Shown one piece after another: positions 7,436-17,100 of a DNA stretch of 64,000 nucleotides. The first letter of the stretch is position 1, and each line of letters begins with the position of its first letter. Under the pieces are notes generated by a model that saw nothing but the letters and a program-made list of their open reading frames with translations, did no database searches and was not told the DNA's origin. This DNA is from VXYK01 sp965214565 (GTDB lineage: Bacteria; Actinomycetota; Acidimicrobiia; Acidimicrobiales; Aldehydirespiratoraceae), in contig OZ243951.1 in NCBI GenBank assembly GCA_965214565.1, forward strand, positions 930,001-994,000, written 5' to 3'. The position numbers and the translations under genes were made by a program.

Positions 7436-9220
7436 GTGATTGACATACTCAAGCAAACGTGGGAGGAACTGACCGCAGAGGGTTCTCCCTTCGCATGGTC
7501 GACTCAAGAGGTTCGGGGCATCCCGATGCGAGTCTTCGATACCGCCCCTCCCGATATGCGTTTCGTCTGGGAGTTGTCAGCCCAATTCGCTGATCGGCCC
7601 TACATGGTCTTCGAGGACGAGACCGTCACCTACGGCGAGGCGCACGCGATGGTTCGGTCATTGGCGCACTCCCTGGTCAACGAGCACGGTGTTGGTGCGG
7701 GCGACCGGGTGGCGATCGCCATGCGCAACTACCCGGAGTGGGCGATCGCCTATTGGGCGGCGGTGGTGATCGGCGCCTCCGCGGTGGGCGTCAACGCCTG
7801 GTGGACCCCTGCCGAACTCGAGTACGCCCTGAACGATTCTCGCCCGAAGGTGCTGATCGCCGATGACGAACGCCTTAAACGGGCACTGGAGGTTCTCCCG
7901 TCGGTTCGGGCCGAAGCTCCACTGCACATCATTTCGGTGCGCAGCGAACGTGAACTGCCTGACGATGCTTCGCGCTGGACGGACCGCGTGGTCGTGTCGG
8001 GCGCGCCCGATGAGCTTCCACCGGCCGAGATCCATCCAGACGACGACATCTGCATCTTCTACACCTCGGGAACGACCGGGTTTCCCAAGGGGGCGCAACT
8101 GACCCACCGCGGTTGTGTGCACAACGTCTTGAACCTGGCTTTCGCCAACACCGCCGCCGCGATGGCAACCGCCAAAATCGAGGCGGCCAACGGTGGCACC
8201 AGTTCCGCGGCTCCGCCTACGCCCGGCGAAAGCAACGTGCCCGGCGAAAGCAACGTGCCCGGCGAAAGCAGCGAGCAGCCCCCTCAGGCGGTGATCATGG
8301 TGCCTACGCCCTTGTTCCACGTCACCGCCAACAACTGTGTGCTCCATCCCGCAACCATTTCAGGCGGGAAGATGGTGATGATGTACCGCTGGGACGCCGC
8401 TCGGGCACTGGAGTTGATCGAACGCGAGGGTGTCAACATGTTCACCGGCGTGCCGACCATGGCCCGCGAAATGTTGGCACACCCCGATTGGCACATCCGT
8501 AACACATCCAGCTTGGCTGCGTTGGGCGGCGGGGGTGCGGCCATACAACCGGACCTCGTCGAGAAGATCGACAGGGCAGACGGAGGGGTGAGGCCGGCGA
8601 CTGGCTATGGACTCACCGAAACCAGCGGTGTCATAACCGCGGTGAGCAACGAGTTCTTCTCGTCTCGGCCGACCTCAGCCGGTCTTGTCATGCCGACCTT
8701 CGAGTACAAGGTTGTCGACGCTGACGACAACGAGGTGCCAACCGGCGAACGGGGGGAGCTGTGCGTCAGGGGGCCTGCGGTCGTCAAGGGCTACATCAAC
8801 CGTCCGGAAGCGACCGCCGAGGCAATCGTCGACGGCTGGTTCCACACCGGCGACATCGTCTATGTCGATTCAGACGAGTTCATCCACATCGTCGACCGAG
8901 CCAAGGACATGGTGCTGCGGGGCGGGGAGAACGTCTACTGCGCCGAGGTCGAGGCTGCAATCTACGAGCACCCCGACGTGGCCGAGGCCGCGGTGTTCGC
9001 GGTCCCCGACGACCGTCTCGGCGAGACTGTCGGCGCGGCGATCTATCTGGCAGACGGCACCGAACTCGACGAATCCGAGTTGGCCGCCCACCTGGCACCC
9101 TTGATTGCCAAGTTCAAGCAGCCCGATCACGTCTGGTTCGTCGACGAGCCACTCCCACAGAACGCCAACGGAAAGTTCGTGAAACGCCAACTGCGCGAAC
9201 AACTCCTCGCCACCCTCTAG
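7436..9220 (+). CDS. Acyl-CoA ligase/synthetase (AMP-binding, class I)
   Basis: A 594-residue adenylate-forming enzyme. The ATP loop YTSGTTGFPKGAQLTH begins at Y209, followed by TPLFHVTANN, the GYGLTETSGV motif, the hinge GWFHTGDIVYVDSDEFIHIVDR, DMVLRGGENVYCAEVEAA, and a C-terminal NANGKFVKRQL with the catalytic lysine. Reading is open far upstream of the gene, but similarity begins only near the GTG at 7436 (VIDILKQTWEEL), and the earlier part overlaps psuG antisense. Between the ATP loop and the TPLFH block sits a low-complexity insertion of about 40 residues built partly from an 18-bp tandem repeat. It is divergent from psuG and convergent with the nitrilase-family gene. The substrate is unknown. 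Confidence 0.87.
   Translation: MIDILKQTWEELTAEGSPFAWSTQEVRGIPMRVFDTAPPDMRFVWELSAQFADRPYMVFEDETVTYGEAHAMVRSLAHSLVNEHGVGAGDRVAIAMRNYPEWAIAYWAAVVIGASAVGVNAWWTPAELEYALNDSRPKVLIADDERLKRALEVLPSVRAEAPLHIISVRSERELPDDASRWTDRVVVSGAPDELPPAEIHPDDDICIFYTSGTTGFPKGAQLTHRGCVHNVLNLAFANTAAAMATAKIEAANGGTSSAAPPTPGESNVPGESNVPGESSEQPPQAVIMVPTPLFHVTANNCVLHPATISGGKMVMMYRWDAARALELIEREGVNMFTGVPTMAREMLAHPDWHIRNTSSLAALGGGGAAIQPDLVEKIDRADGGVRPATGYGLTETSGVITAVSNEFFSSRPTSAGLVMPTFEYKVVDADDNEVPTGERGELCVRGPAVVKGYINRPEATAEAIVDGWFHTGDIVYVDSDEFIHIVDRAKDMVLRGGENVYCAEVEAAIYEHPDVAEAAVFAVPDDRLGETVGAAIYLADGTELDESELAAHLAPLIAKFKQPDHVWFVDEPLPQNANGKFVKRQLREQLLATL
8221..8271 (+). repeat. 18-bp in-frame tandem repeat inside the acyl-CoA ligase
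   Basis: The unit GCCCGGCGAAAGCAACGT is repeated at 8221-8238 and 8239-8256, with a third, slightly diverged and incomplete copy to 8271. It encodes repeated PGESNV in a surface loop of the adenylation domain. Copy-number change would keep the frame and only lengthen the loop. Confidence 0.85.
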
Positions 9221-9261
9221 CGTCCAGAGCAGTCGTCGGTGAGTGCTGCTACGACTCCTGA

Positions 9262-10017
9262 TTAGCGGTCCTGCATGAAGGGGAATTCTCTGCGGACTTG
9301 GGCCACGACCGCTGCCGAGACTTCAGCACAGATGGTCGTTTCCACCTCGGGGGTTGCTTCGAGCATCTCCCCCAGGGGATCGATTATGCGGCTGTCGCCC
9401 GAGTAGTCGAGGCGCCCGGCAGATCCGACCCTGTTCACTCCCACTACGTAAACCTGGTTCTCGATTGCGCGGGCCCTCAACAGCGTCATCCAGTGCAGGC
9501 GGCGGGTCTTGGGCCAGTTGGCCGGCACGACGAAACAGTCGGTGGTGGCTGCGTTGTCCCAGAACAAGTCAGTGAAACGCAGGTCGTAGCAGATCAGCGG
9601 GGTCACCCTCACCCCCTCAATCTCGACTGTGACGGTGCCGCGTCCAGCTGCGTAGTACTGGTCTTCGTTGGCATATGTGAACGGGTGGATCTTGGCGTAG
9701 CGGTGGTCCTCACCATCGGGCCCGGCGAGCAGCAGACGGTTGGTCGGCAGGTCGTAGCCCTCGGTGTGCTCTGGGAACGATCCCGTGATCCAAGCGCCGG
9801 TGGCAGCCGCTGTCTCGTGCATGAACGTGGCCGTGGGGCCATCCGGGGTTTCGGCTATGTCGGCCGAGTTCATCGAGAACCCTGTTGACCACATTTCGCT
9901 CAACACCACCAGCGACGCACCTTGTGCAACCGCTGATTCAATCTGCGGACGCAGACGCTCAAAGTTGCGTTGGGGAGCCTCCCACTCGATGTCGTGCTGA
10001 ATCGCCGCGACCATCAT
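9262..10017 (-). CDS. Carbon-nitrogen hydrolase, omega-amidase (YafV/NIT2)-like
   Basis: A nitrilase-superfamily enzyme of about 251 residues with the Glu-Lys-Cys triad in place: E41 (VVLSEMWSTGF), K109 (RYAKIHPF) and C143 (LICYDLRFTDLF). The tryptophan-rich WSTGF and the ICYDLRF context match the omega-amidase/YafV branch, which hydrolyses alpha-ketoglutaramate or alpha-ketosuccinamate. Reading extends 16 codons upstream, but the ATG at 10017 shares its A with the TGA of the upstream aminotransferase, which supports this start and translational coupling. The aminotransferase-omega-amidase pair matches the known glutamine transaminase/omega-amidase route, used for methionine or aromatic keto-acid salvage. 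It converges with the ligase at 9220. Confidence 0.85.
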   Translation of the reverse strand: MMVAAIQHDIEWEAPQRNFERLRPQIESAVAQGASLVVLSEMWSTGFSMNSADIAETPDGPTATFMHETAAATGAWITGSFPEHTEGYDLPTNRLLLAGPDGEDHRYAKIHPFTYANEDQYYAAGRGTVTVEIEGVRVTPLICYDLRFTDLFWDNAATTDCFVVPANWPKTRRLHWMTLLRARAIENQVYVVGVNRVGSAGRLDYSGDSRIIDPLGEMLEATPEVETTICAEVSAAVVAQVRREFPFMQDR

Positions 10018-11213
10018 CAGACTGCTCCCGCGGCACTTCGACTGAGTTGTTGGAGTCGTCGGCACGCTTCGTCGAGCACCTCATCGCGTTTGCAGAAGGC
10101 GAAGCGCACGAACCGGCGGCCGGTCTCGGGATTGTCGTAGAAGACCTGCGTGGGGACCGCCACAACACCGCAACGCTTCGGAAGCGACATGCAGAAGTCG
10201 ATCCCGTCGGTCTCGCCAAGCGGGGTGATGTCGGCGGTGACGAAGTAGGTGCCTTGAGGGACGATCACATCGAATCCGGCCGCAGCGAGTCCGGCTACGA
10301 GCCGGTCCCGTTTCGACTGCATCTCAGCGGTGTAACCGTAGAAGAAGTCGTCACCGAGGCGAAGCCCGACCGCTACCGCCGGTTGCAACGGTGCGCCGCT
10401 CACGAACGTGAGGAACTGTTTGGCTGTACGCACCGCGTTGATCAACTCCGCCGGGCCGCACGCCCAGCCGATCTTCCAGCCGGTGAACGAGAAGATCTTT
10501 CCCGCAGACGAGACCGTGATGGTCCTCTCCGCCATACCCGGCAACGTGGCCAGGGGTATGTGTTCGGCGTTGTCGAACACAAGATGTTCGTATACCTCGT
10601 CGGTCACCGCGATGACATCATTGTCGATGCAGGCCCGCGCGATGACCTCTAGCTCTGAGCGAGTGAAGACCTTGCCGGTCGGGTTGTGTGGCGAGTTGAG
10701 CAGCATCAGCTTCGTGTTGGGCGTGAACGCGGCTTCAAGTTCGTCGGGGTCGAACGCGAAGCCACGACCCCGCAAAGTAACAACCCTGCGCTGCGCACCG
10801 CTCATGGCGATCCCGGCAGCGTAGGAGTCGTAATAGGGCTCGAAGGTGACCACTTCGTCACCTGGTCCCGTCAACGACAGCAACGCCGCAGCCAGAGCCT
10901 CGGTGGCCCCGGCGGTGACCAGTACTTCGCTGGCAGGATCGAACCTCTGACCACGGAAACGGAGACGATGCTCTGCTACAGCGGTGCGCAGCGGCTCGAT
11001 CCCCGGCAACGGCGGATACTGATTGTGACCAGCCTTGATGGCGTCTATCGCCGTTTGCGACACGGCGACGGGACCATCGGTGTCGGGAAAGCCCTGCCCG
11101 AGGTTCACCGACTGGGTTTCGACCGCCAGCGCAGACATCGCCGTGAAGATCGTGGTCCCGAACCCCTGGAGGCGTTCAGTCAGATACGGCACCGGTTCCA
11201 CAGTCGCGAGCAT
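10017..11213 (-). CDS. Class I/II PLP-dependent aminotransferase (DapC/YbdL/KAT-like)
   Basis: A fold-type I aminotransferase of 398 residues. Visible motifs are VNLGQGFPDTDGP at the N-terminus, YPPLPGIEPLR, the NSPHNPTGK block, the tyrosine/aspartate region VTDEVYEHLVFD, and the PLP-lysine motif SSAGKIFSFTGWKIGW. The family includes mycobacterial DapC (Rv0858c), methionine aminotransferase YbdL and kynurenine/glutamine transaminase K. The ATG at 11213 is chosen because GAGAGG lies 7 bases upstream; an upstream TTG at 11243 would lie in a duplicated 29-bp element. The gene is fused by a one-base stop/start overlap to an omega-amidase, which favours a glutamine-dependent keto-acid transaminase over a lysine-biosynthesis role. 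Confidence 0.87.
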   Translation of the reverse strand: MLATVEPVPYLTERLQGFGTTIFTAMSALAVETQSVNLGQGFPDTDGPVAVSQTAIDAIKAGHNQYPPLPGIEPLRTAVAEHRLRFRGQRFDPASEVLVTAGATEALAAALLSLTGPGDEVVTFEPYYDSYAAGIAMSGAQRRVVTLRGRGFAFDPDELEAAFTPNTKLMLLNSPHNPTGKVFTRSELEVIARACIDNDVIAVTDEVYEHLVFDNAEHIPLATLPGMAERTITVSSAGKIFSFTGWKIGWACGPAELINAVRTAKQFLTFVSGAPLQPAVAVGLRLGDDFFYGYTAEMQSKRDRLVAGLAAAGFDVIVPQGTYFVTADITPLGETDGIDFCMSLPKRCGVVAVPTQVFYDNPETGRRFVRFAFCKRDEVLDEACRRLQQLSRSAAGAV

Positions 11214-11231
11214 ACGCCAACCTCTCACCGA

Positions 11232-11289
11232 GCTCTTCCCCAATGGATCAGTCCAGGGCAGCTCTTCCCCAATGGATCGGTCCAGGGCA
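11232..11289. repeat. 29-bp tandem duplication upstream of aminotransferase
   Basis: Two 29-bp units, 11232-11260 and 11261-11289, differ at a single base (A or G in GGATCRGTCCAGGG). They lie in the 123-bp divergent gap between the aminotransferase and surE, so they may duplicate a regulatory site or 5' leader element. Their near identity suggests a recent duplication. Confidence 0.9.
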
Positions 11290-11336
11290 GCAACACGACA
11301 CGGTTATTGCATCGTGGGGGCCGATAGGGTCGGGCG

Positions 11337-12161
11337 GTGCGAATTCTGGTGACGAACGACGACGGGATCGACTCGATTGGGCTGCATGTACTGGCCCGGA
11401 CCATGCGGCCCTTCGGTGATGTGGTGATCGCCGCACCAGACTCCGAATACTCTGGTTACGGTGCCGCGATCGGGTCGATATGGCACATGGAACCCGAGGT
11501 GCATCGTACGCAGATCGAGGGTATCGACGAGGCGTGGTCCGTCACTGCAGCACCGGCACTGTGCGCCATGTTCGGGCGGCTCGGCGCTTTCGGCGAGATC
11601 GACCTCGTTGTCTCCGGCATCAACCCGGGGGCCAACGTCGGCCGTAGCGTCTACCACTCCGGGACGGTCGGGGCCTGTCTCACGGCCCGCAACGGTGGGA
11701 TAAACGCGGTCGCTGTTAGCCAGTCGATCGACAGCTGGGGGGTCGAGGGTCAGGGCTGGGAGGCCATGCTCGCCGATCAGCACTGGCAGGGAGCGGCCGA
11801 TGTCGCCGCGCTCGTGGTCAAGCAGCTGGTCGCCGACCTGCCGACCGACCCGGTTGTCGTCAACATCAATGTTCCCAACCGTCCCGCAGCGGAGATGGCG
11901 GGTTGGAAACGCACGAGGGTCTGTTCCGCTCCGCCACGCTCGATCGCCTCGGCGTCGCTCGTCTCCAAACCGGGCCACGACGGAACCTTCACCGTCGACA
12001 TGTCCTGGGGTGATCCGATCGACACTCCGACCGAGGACGACACCGGCGCGGTGATGGCCGGTTACGCCTCGGTGACCTGGCTGAACCGGCTCGAGGGGGA
12101 GACCCCCGAACCCGGTGTCGCATCCGGTGCCGAATCAGCACTCGATGCCTTCTTCAGCTGA
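11337..12161 (+). CDS. surE: 5'/3'-nucleotidase SurE
   Basis: A 274-residue SurE-family phosphatase that removes phosphate from nucleoside 5'- or 3'-monophosphates, metal-dependent and linked to stationary-phase survival. The N-terminal metal-site motif LVTNDDGID (D8, D9) is intact, as are APDSEYSGYG (the family's serine/asparagine loop), DLVVSGINPGANVG and the YHSGTVGA block. The start is GTG. The stop is 6 bp before the ABC-F gene, so the two are probably co-transcribed. Confidence 0.93.
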   Translation: MRILVTNDDGIDSIGLHVLARTMRPFGDVVIAAPDSEYSGYGAAIGSIWHMEPEVHRTQIEGIDEAWSVTAAPALCAMFGRLGAFGEIDLVVSGINPGANVGRSVYHSGTVGACLTARNGGINAVAVSQSIDSWGVEGQGWEAMLADQHWQGAADVAALVVKQLVADLPTDPVVVNINVPNRPAAEMAGWKRTRVCSAPPRSIASASLVSKPGHDGTFTVDMSWGDPIDTPTEDDTGAVMAGYASVTWLNRLEGETPEPGVASGAESALDAFFS

Positions 12162-12167
12162 ACTCCG

Positions 12168-14111
12168 ATGCTCACGGCGTCCGGTCTGGCCAAGTCGTAC
12201 GGCCCCCGTGAACTCTTCGGTGACGTAACGATCCTGCTCTCGGCGGGTCGACGGGTCGCTCTGGTGGGCGGCAACGGCACCGGCAAGACCACCCTGATCG
12301 AGATCCTCATGGGCACCAACCGGCCCGATGCCGGCTCGGTCACCAAACCCCGTGACATGACGCTGGGTTACCTGCCGCAGGATCTCGTCGGCGCCTCGAA
12401 CCGAACGGTGATCGCCGAGGTGGTCAGCGGTGCGGGCGAGTTGGCTGTCCTCGCCGGACGCCTCAGTGAACTCGAGACCATGCTGGGCGACCCCGACCGG
12501 GACCAGGACAGGATTCTGGAGGATTACGGGGAGACGCAGAGCCGTTTCGAGTCGTTGGGCGGTTACGCGCTGGAAGCGGAGGCTCGGAAGGTGCTCGCCG
12601 GACTGGGCTTCGCCGAGGGCGACGCCGACCGCAGCGTGGGCGAACTCTCGGGGGGTTGGCGGATGCGCGTCGCGTTGGCCCGCCTGCTGTTGGCCAAGCC
12701 CGACGTGTTGATCCTCGACGAGCCGACCAACCATCTCGACGTCGATTCTGTCGCATGGCTTGAGCAGCAGCTGGCGGCGTGGCCCGGTGCGCTGCTGTTC
12801 GTGAGCCACGACCGAGACTTCATAGACGCCGTCGCCGACCGGGTCGTGGAACTGGCAGAGGGCACAGCGTTGGAGTACGTGGGCGGGTTCGCCGAGTTCG
12901 TGGTTGCCCGCGAGGAGCGTTTGGCGCGGTTCGAGGCCGCCGCCGCGGGCCAGGCTCGGGAGGTGGCCAAGGTGGAGCGGTTCATCAACCGGTTCCGCTA
13001 CAAGGCCTCCAAGGCACGCCAAGTACAGAGCCGTGTCAAGACGCTCCAGAAACTGGAGATGATCAAAGTCCCGGACCGCCGCGAGCTGGTGGCCCGTTTC
13101 GCTTTTCCTGAGCCTCCCCGGTCGTCGCGGGTTGTCGCAGAGTTTCACGACGCCACCGTCGGCTACGGCGACATGCCGGTCGTCTCTGATGTGTCGCTGA
13201 CCGTTGAACGAGGCGAGACGGTCGCCTTGGTCGGACCGAACGGCGGCGGGAAGACCACGCTCCTGAAACTCATTCTGGGGCAACTCGAACCCACCGAGGG
13301 AACCGCTCGACTCGGCAACAACGTCAGCGTCGCCGCGTTCGGCCAGCACCAGGCCGATGAACTCGACACCACCAAGACCGTCATCGAACTGTTCTCCGGC
13401 GGGATTGACCCGGGCAAACGCAACCTGCGGACCGTGCTCGGCTCGTTCGGTTTCCCCGGGGATGCCGCTGACCGCTACGTGAGGGACCTGTCCGGGGGTG
13501 AGCGCACCCGGCTGGCGCTTGCCCGCACCATGATCGAGCCTGTCAATCTGCTGGTCCTCGATGAACCCACCAACCATCTCGACCTGCCGAGTTGCGATGT
13601 TCTAGAAGACGCTCTGACGGCCTACCCCGGCACTGTCCTGCTGGTGACCCACGACCGTCACCTGATACGCAACGTCGCCGACGCGGTGATCGAGGTGCGC
13701 GACGGGAGGGCCGCGCTGCACTCCGGTGTGCCCGACGAGGTGCTGACGCCCGCTGACCCCGGCAACGTCGGAATCGTCGGACCGGCCGGACTGGCACCGG
13801 ACAAGCCGTCGAATCCCCGCACGCAGCGCCGACGCGACACGGCCCAAGCCCGCCAGGCCACCGCTGAACTGCGCAAACAGGTGGCCCGGCTGGAACGCAA
13901 CCTCGCGAAGGCCGATACCGTCGTCGCTGACCTGGAGGCGCGTCTTGCCGACCCGGAGATCTGCGAGTACCCCGAGGAACTCCAGAGACTGGCCGAGCTC
14001 TACGACGAGGCCACCGCCCAGGCCGCCGCCCTGATGCACGACTGGACCGAGGCCGCCGAGCAACTCGAAGCAGCCGGCGAGTCCGCGGAGGACAATCAAC
14101 CGTTTTCGTGA
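12168..14111 (+). CDS. ABC-F family ATPase
   Basis: A 647-residue protein with two ABC cassettes and no membrane segment, the hallmark of ABC-F proteins that act on ribosomes. Cassette 1 has GGNGTGKTT (K40), the signature LSGGWRMRVALARLL and Walker B LILDEPTNHLD. Cassette 2 has GPNGGGKTT (K362), LSGGERTRLALARTM and LLVLDEPTNHLD. A basic linker with RFRYKASKARQVQSR joins them, and the last 100 residues form a charged coiled coil like that of Uup. The two cassettes, linker and coiled coil suggest an Uup- or EttA-type translation factor. Antibiotic-resistance function cannot be judged. It follows surE by 6 bp. Confidence 0.9.
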   Translation: MLTASGLAKSYGPRELFGDVTILLSAGRRVALVGGNGTGKTTLIEILMGTNRPDAGSVTKPRDMTLGYLPQDLVGASNRTVIAEVVSGAGELAVLAGRLSELETMLGDPDRDQDRILEDYGETQSRFESLGGYALEAEARKVLAGLGFAEGDADRSVGELSGGWRMRVALARLLLAKPDVLILDEPTNHLDVDSVAWLEQQLAAWPGALLFVSHDRDFIDAVADRVVELAEGTALEYVGGFAEFVVAREERLARFEAAAAGQAREVAKVERFINRFRYKASKARQVQSRVKTLQKLEMIKVPDRRELVARFAFPEPPRSSRVVAEFHDATVGYGDMPVVSDVSLTVERGETVALVGPNGGGKTTLLKLILGQLEPTEGTARLGNNVSVAAFGQHQADELDTTKTVIELFSGGIDPGKRNLRTVLGSFGFPGDAADRYVRDLSGGERTRLALARTMIEPVNLLVLDEPTNHLDLPSCDVLEDALTAYPGTVLLVTHDRHLIRNVADAVIEVRDGRAALHSGVPDEVLTPADPGNVGIVGPAGLAPDKPSNPRTQRRRDTAQARQATAELRKQVARLERNLAKADTVVADLEARLADPEICEYPEELQRLAELYDEATAQAAALMHDWTEAAEQLEAAGESAEDNQPFS

Positions 14112-14123
14112 TCAATCAAGAGT

Positions 14124-14132
14124 TGCTATAAT
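14124..14132 (+). promoter_or_regulatory. Extended -10 promoter of giant subtilase 1
   Basis: TGCTATAAT is a perfect extended -10 element (TGn-TATAAT) with no strong -35. Initiation would fall near 14139, leaving a leader of about 58 bases before the ATG at 14198. This also argues against the GTG at 14150 as the start codon, since it would lie about 10 bases from the 5' end. Confidence 0.5.
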
Positions 14133-14197
14133 TTTGGGGTTGTGCGTACGTGCGCATACTGCCTATAACACCAAACGGATGCATCATGGAGAAAAGA

Positions 14198-17100
14198 ATG
14201 GCTGCAAGCCACGTTGTGGTCCGTGTAACCGGAAGTCTGGGTTGGTTGTTTGTCACGTTGCTGGTTTGTTTTGGTCTGGTGGCGACGCTCACGACTGGAG
14301 CACTCGCTCAAGACGGCAATGGTTTCGATCTTGGTGAGGGTCTTGCGCCGCCGGAGCTGCCTGGTCAGGGCGGGCTCACCTATCCGAATCTCGGCTCGGC
14401 CCTCAGCGATCTCGCCGACGATCCTTTTAGCGCGCAGTACGGCGCCGATTTCCTCTGGGGCGGCGGCTCGGGCGGCGGCGGCTCGGACAACGGCGTCGCT
14501 GCGTCGCCGTTGCAGCCGGGCGACAGCGGGACCCACACCGCTTCGATGCTGGCGCTCTCGATCATCGTCGACGGCGATGTCGGACACGTTGTCGATGTGA
14601 TCAATGCCAGCGGCGGCGATGTCCGCAACGTGCTTGGCAGCTACATCGAGGCTTATGTGCCGCCGTCGGCGCTGGCCCGGTTGGCGCGCACGCCCGGGGT
14701 GAGTTGGGCGCGAGAGCTGGCGCGGCCCATGCAGGCTAGGGGAAGGGTCACCAGCGGTGGTGTCGCGCAGCACCTCGCCGGCGCTTGGCACGACGCCGGG
14801 ATCAAGGGTCAGGGTGTCAAGATCGGTGTGATCGACTTGCCAAGCGGGCGCACGACTAGGGATGGTTTCACCGGAGCGCCCGCATTGTTGGGTACCGATC
14901 TGCCGAGTGCGGTCACCGTTCGGTGTTACACCGGTCTGGGCAAACACACGAGCAACATTGCTGATTGTTCTGCCGCAGGCGGCAACAACCACGGCACCAT
15001 CGTGGCCGAGACGGTGATGGACGTGGCACCCGAGGCCAGCCTGTACATCGCCAACCCGGTCTCGTCGGGCGATGTCCGCCGCACGGCCGCGTGGATGCAC
15101 GGCGAGGGTGTCCAGGTCATCGTCTACTCCGTCACTTGGGAGTTCCATGGCCCGCCCGATGGCACCAGCCCCTACATCTATGGCGCGCTGAACACGGTGA
15201 AGTGGGCGGCTGACAACGGCATCGTCTGGGTGAACGCAGCCGGCAACCGGCATCTAGACACTTGGTACGGCCCCTTCACCGATGCCGACAAAGACAACAT
15301 TCACGAGTGGAAGCCCGGCACCGAAAATCAGTACCTGACTTTGGGACCGGGCAAGAGCGCGCGTGTGTTCATGCGCTGGGACGACACGTGGGAGGGCGCC
15401 GACGACGACCTTGCCCTGATGGTCGTGACCAAGCCCGGCTCTGCTGATGAGGCTGTCCTTGCGACGGCGAACGACACGCAGTCGGGAGGCGCCCATCACG
15501 AGCCCTTCGAGAGGGTCACCGTCGAGAACAACGGATCGCGATCTGCCACTGTCGCTTTGAGAGTCAAGTCGATGGACGGGTCCAAGCCCAAGTGGATTCA
15601 GCTCGTCACCTGGGACGGCGTGCTGGGAACGCAATCGGACGGCTACAGCGTTATGTCTCCTGCGGACAGCCCGCATCCCGGCATGCTGGCTGTCGGGGCC
15701 GGCAGCCCGACAACCGTTCACAACTACAGCAGCCGCGGACCCACTCCCGACGGCCGCATAAAACCCGACATCGTCGGCGCGGCCGGAATGCAGACCGCCT
15801 CGCGCGGCACATTCTGGGGGACCAGCGCAGCAGCGCCGCATGTCGGCGGCTTGGCCGCGCTCGTTGTTCAGCAGAATCCCGGCTTCGCCCCGACAGAGGT
15901 CACGGGTTACCTCAAGGCGCACGCCAAGCCGAACGGCCAGATTGTGCCGAACAGCACCTGGGGGCACGGCTTCGCGCAGCTGCCCTCACCGAGTTGTGTT
16001 GAAGATCTCTACGGTTCGGGAACCACATCGGGCACCTGGACCAATGACTGCGTGTCGGCCGTCGACTCCGCCAAGCGCAGCCGTTACTACAACATCAGGG
16101 TTTTGCAGGAATCGACGGTGACGGTCGACCTGTCGTCGAGCGTCGATTCGTATCTCAACTTGCGCAACGGCTACAACGCCCAGCGAGGTGCTGCGCTGCA
16201 CAGCGATGACAACAGCGGCACCGGCAACAACGCCCGGATCAGCGCCACGCTCGCAGCAGGCAGCTACACGATCGAAGCGACCACGACCGCCGACGCGCAG
16301 ACCGGTGCGTTCTCGCTTTCTGTCGGCGGTCTGCCCGTAGTGCCGGAGGTCAGTCTCAGCGGCGGCGCGGATGTCACCGAGGGTTCCAACGTCCGCTTCA
16401 CCTTGACTGCCAGCCCGATACCGAGCTCACCGCTGCCGGTCAAGGTGCAGTTCACCACGACGGGCGACTACGGGGTGACACCCAGCACACTCACGACCAA
16501 GATTTCGAGCGGCACCGGCATCTCCGAATTCGTTTTGCCCACCGCCAACGACAAAGTCGCCGAGGCGAACGGCGCCATCACCGCGACGCTCGTCAAAGGC
16601 GCGGGCTACTACGTGTCGTCGAGTGAGTCGGTAGCCACTGTCGGCGTGAACGACGACGACAACTTCAGCTGCCATGACATCGTGACCGGCGACGGCTCCA
16701 TCAACGGAACGTTGGTCACGAACTGCAAGCAGAGCTTCTATTCAGAAAACAACAAGCGGTACGCCCGTTTCTACTCGTTCGAGATTGCCCAAGGCAGCGG
16801 CGTTGTCATCGAGATGGAGTCGACGGAACTGAATCCCTATCTCATGTTGCGTCAAGGCAAAGACGCGCGGACGGGCACGCCCTTGCATTTCAATGACAAC
16901 GCGGGAGAATCACAGAACCCGCCCGGCACGGCCCTCATCTGGAACGCCCGCATCAGCGAGGCTCTCAGCGCCGGCTGGTACACGATCGAGGCATCATCGC
17001 TCGATCACGAGGACACCGGCTCTTTCAAGATGCAGATCCGGGGCTTGAGCCCGCAGACATCGGTTCCGGTGATCAGCATCGCCGACGGCGACGACATCAC

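Noticed and set aside
9224..9255. AGTCGT/ACGACT inverted repeat between convergent genes as a terminator
   Set aside because: Six-base arms with a 14-base loop and no T-run; too weak to call.
12135..13577. 480-codon open frame antisense to the ABC-F gene
   Set aside because: Shadow of a high-GC gene whose sense frame has every ABC motif; no start context or family match.
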